Shown here one piece after another: positions 61,673 to 64,000 of a stretch of DNA of 64,000 nt (its first letter is position 1; each line of letters opens with the position of its first letter). The notes below the pieces were generated by a model, which saw nothing but the letters and a program-made list of their open reading frames with translations, had not been told where the DNA came from and ran no database searches. Position numbers and translations under genes: made by a program. Origin of the DNA: Bolinopsis microptera (Eukaryota; Ctenophora; Tentaculata; Lobata; Bolinopsidae); the NCBI RefSeq assembly GCF_026151205.1, contig NC_087074.1, positions 20,676,765 through 20,740,764 on the forward strand, read 5' to 3'.

Positions 61673-64000
61673 GAAATACACTTTTTTATGTTAATAGGTC
61701 AGCATACTTCAAACTGAAAAAAAAGGCAGCAAAATTGATTGGGCTGTTAGAGTAACTGTAAGAGTGAACAACGGAAAGTTTAGACAGAGATCAAGATGAT
61801 CTTCGGAAAATGGATACAAACCAGATCATTGCGCTATGGCAGACAGATGACGACGGATTACCACAGTTAGAAGGGATGATTAATAAACATTTTATTACGG
61901 AACTTCAAATCTCAATCCTCCATTATCATTTATAATGTGCTAAACTTAATGACCTTGGATAGAAGGTATGCCAACTTAACGAAGATTTATTTACTGTACC
62001 ATTCCTGTTTTTATGGACCACCTACTAAAAACAAAATGAGTTATTCTATGTGAAAAAAAACAACCACAAGAAAACAACAATTTCAAGAGGGGAGTCCAGA
62101 AATTACCGATACCAACACCATATAATAAGATCGTTGTTAATTTGTCAGATAGTGCATGTTTACATTTTTTCTAAGCAGCGCGTGCCTTTTTTCGAAATAT
62201 TAACCCCATATAATACAAAACTTTGCGAATTAGCGGTGGTATAATTTTCACCTATGTGATCGCACCAGTGACATTACTTTGACACATAAACTAATCAAAC
62301 GACTTTAATGATTCCAGAAAATTTTACTAACTGCATTTAGCTAGTTTATAGTAAATACACACGATCGCAGAATAGAGGAGCACAATTGGGCTCTTTGTTC
62401 TGCGACCGTGTTTCCTCGATGGGCCGACAGGTTTTTGTTGTGTAGTAGTGCTGGGGAAAAAACACGCTTTAACTATCAATAAGAGTAATTTTTAATTCTT
62501 GACCTGAGTGCCACAGTTTCTGTGGTAAAAACAAATTTATAGTTAAACGTTATATATCGTAGAAGGGCATGATTTACTCACATCACTAAGCATCTGGATG
62601 GATAATTAGCACACAAGGATAAACTGACCTTTAAACATGACCACCAGCTATACCACGTAACCATAGCTCCGAAATGAATAAATTGCTCTACATAGAAACA
62701 TCTGGCCTGATCCTATCACATTGTGGTCACCAGGGGTTCGGTAAAGCCCTTACAGGCAACTGGGTCCTTTTACCAGCCACAATAAAATTGGTCATGCCAG
62801 TACTGTCATAAACTGTAACCAACTATTTTACCCGGGAGAAAGCTACCTTATTCTTTGTATTTTGTCTCAAGTACTAGAGCATCTTTTTTCTTCTCTTTTT
62901 TCACTGTCTCTACTTTTATGTTGCCCAGATTGTTTGGTATGACTGTATTGGATTTTCAGATATAATCTTTATCATCAGTTACTGTTCTGCAGTAAACTTT
63001 TTCAATCAATTTTTATTGTATATTGGAAACTTCAGATTGTTTGTGTATTTGGAGTCTATAGAATTTCTATGGATTTTTTAAAGAATTTTTATAGAGTTTT
63101 TATAGAATTTTTAATATATCAGGGAATTTCATTTTTATTAACCTGATTTTTAAATTTGTTAGGCTGCTGAGTTTCATACTACGATTTCTTGTAGTCATTA
63201 TCCTTTCCTTTAGCCCTCTGTTAGAAAACCTGCTAACCCTTCTTGGATATCTGCTTGTTAGGTGCATCTGCCTTATTTAGTCACGTTATATTTTACAGTT
63301 TTTATCTCCTGTTTTCTGAACAGTTTCTTGTTCCACCTCCGTCTAAGGCAAAGATGCACACTCTCGTTAATTTAAGTATCATTTACAGCTGTGCATAAGG
63401 GTTAAATTTAAATTATTTAACCTTTTGGTGCTGTATAAAAATAACATTAATTTATTATTATTATTATTATTATTTAAAAATTAGATATCTTTTGCTAAAT
63501 TTTAAATTTTAAGTCATAGAGCAATCTTCTTAATTTTAAAATTTTTAAGAATAACTTTTAAGTTAACAGGATTAACTTGTTTAATATGATTATACGACAA
63601 ATAGAAATAAATTTAAAACTATCCGTGGTTTTTTTAAATAAATTATAATCTTACCTAAATCCAAAGCCAGCTTTGTAAAATTTACTATTAGATCATAATA
63701 TATCGTCAATTCTAAATATTTACAATGCAACATTTCATTAATCTACATACAAGCGTACTCCAGCCCCTGCACGCATCCGTTCTTATGCGGCGCGGCTTTC
63801 TAATAAATATCGTGTCAATGTGTACGTCTAAATGTTCATGTTTTGTGTAAACCGAATCCAATTGAGATTAGTGACAAGGATAAGGACCCAAGTGCCTGTA
63901 CGGCTTTTTCGGACCCCTGTGGACCACTACTCTTGAAATCGCTCTACAACTATTGAACATTTATAACTGTTATATAATATATAACGTCATTTGACAATTA
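61673..64000 (-). repeat. large inverted repeat, right arm
   Basis: Inverted copy of 57,948-59,627, interrupted by an insertion at about 62,829-63,471. It continues past the window edge. Confidence 0.92.
62829..63471 (+). mobile_element. about 640-bp insertion in the right arm, probable LINE 3' end
   Basis: Present in the right arm and absent from the left arm at the matching position (left arm AATTTTTAAATAGTTGG is uninterrupted). It ends in GCTGTATAAAAATAACATTAA followed by (TTA)n, like the 3' end of a CR1/L2-type retrotransposon copy, with no coding sequence left. It dates the duplication as older than this insertion. Confidence 0.7.

Larger units (their letters stand above)
57948..64000. 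mobile_element. large foldback element or inverted duplication, right end off window
   Basis: Left arm 57,948-59,627 and right arm 61,673-64,000 are nearly identical in inverted orientation (for example ACCTGTCGGCCCACCGAGG at 58,868 and CCTCGATGGGCCGACAGGT at 62,414). The right arm carries an extra insertion of about 640 bp. The match reaches the last base of the window, so the arm is longer. No transposase is recognised in the 2 kb centre; it could be a non-autonomous foldback transposon or a segmental inversion-duplication. Confidence 0.8.

Noticed and set aside
59060-62244. Identical 64-residue frame in both arms of the large inverted repeat as a conserved small gene
   Set aside because: Identity is explained by the arms being recent copies; no domain, and the frame has no other support.
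1-64000. tRNA or rRNA genes
   Set aside because: No B-box-like GGTTCGAATCC or rRNA core sequence was noticed on reading; a tRNAscan-SE or Infernal run would be decisive but cannot be done here.

Overview
This is an animal (metazoan) nuclear genome window. Coding exons are broken by GT-AG introns, the genes are metazoan housekeeping types (ACADM, HTATSF1, HDHD3), non-coding DNA is AT-rich, and non-LTR retrotransposons are present. Minisatellites are exceptionally abundant. I would guess an invertebrate; the sequence does not let me name a phylum.

Region 1 (about 1-30,100, + strand). The main feature is a series of at least 18 small zinc-finger exons. Each starts at its own 3' splice site, ends at its own stop codon, and (where it can be checked) enters the reading frame in the same phase: two bases, then whole codons. 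This is the layout of a locus with alternative 3'-terminal exons, like insect lola, mod(mdg4) or broad: a shared 5' part, presumably upstream of the window, would be spliced to one zinc-finger exon at a time. Most exons encode a classical C2H2 finger followed by an unusual C-x2-C-x12-H-x9-C finger. Four exons (at 14.0, 16.2, 19.5 and 27.2 kb) are damaged. An intronless HDHD3-like phosphatase-family gene (24.7-25.5 kb) sits inside the array. Minisatellites separate the exons and in several cases are copies of exon ends; a 15-bp repeat fills 7.35-13.57 kb and creates long but meaningless open frames.

Region 2 (30.97-40.28 kb, - strand). A complete seven-exon ACADM gene (mitochondrial medium-chain acyl-CoA dehydrogenase, 409 residues when spliced) lies tail-to-tail with the zinc-finger locus. 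Its intron 1 holds a 2.5 kb terminal-inverted-repeat DNA transposon with a decayed transposase-like gene. Its intron 4 holds about 110 copies of a 13-bp CACGTG-bearing repeat plus four duplicated copies of the start of exon 5, which could act as decoy exons. Upstream is an intronless HTATSF1/CUS2-like splicing-factor gene.

Region 3 (40.7-55.2 kb). Retrotransposons: a 5'-truncated LINE (- strand), then a CR1-like LINE (- strand) split in two by a nearly full-length second LINE (+ strand). The second LINE is the most unusual coding element here: its ORF1 carries an AlkB-type 2-oxoglutarate/Fe(II) oxygenase domain followed by an SGNH hydrolase domain, both with complete catalytic residues, and overlaps ORF2 (zinc finger, endonuclease, reverse transcriptase) by ATGA.

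Region 4 (55.2-64 kb). Non-genic DNA, including a 79-bp near-perfect palindrome and a very large, recent inverted repeat (arms 57,948-59,627 and 61,673-64,000, running off the window) around a 2 kb low-complexity centre.
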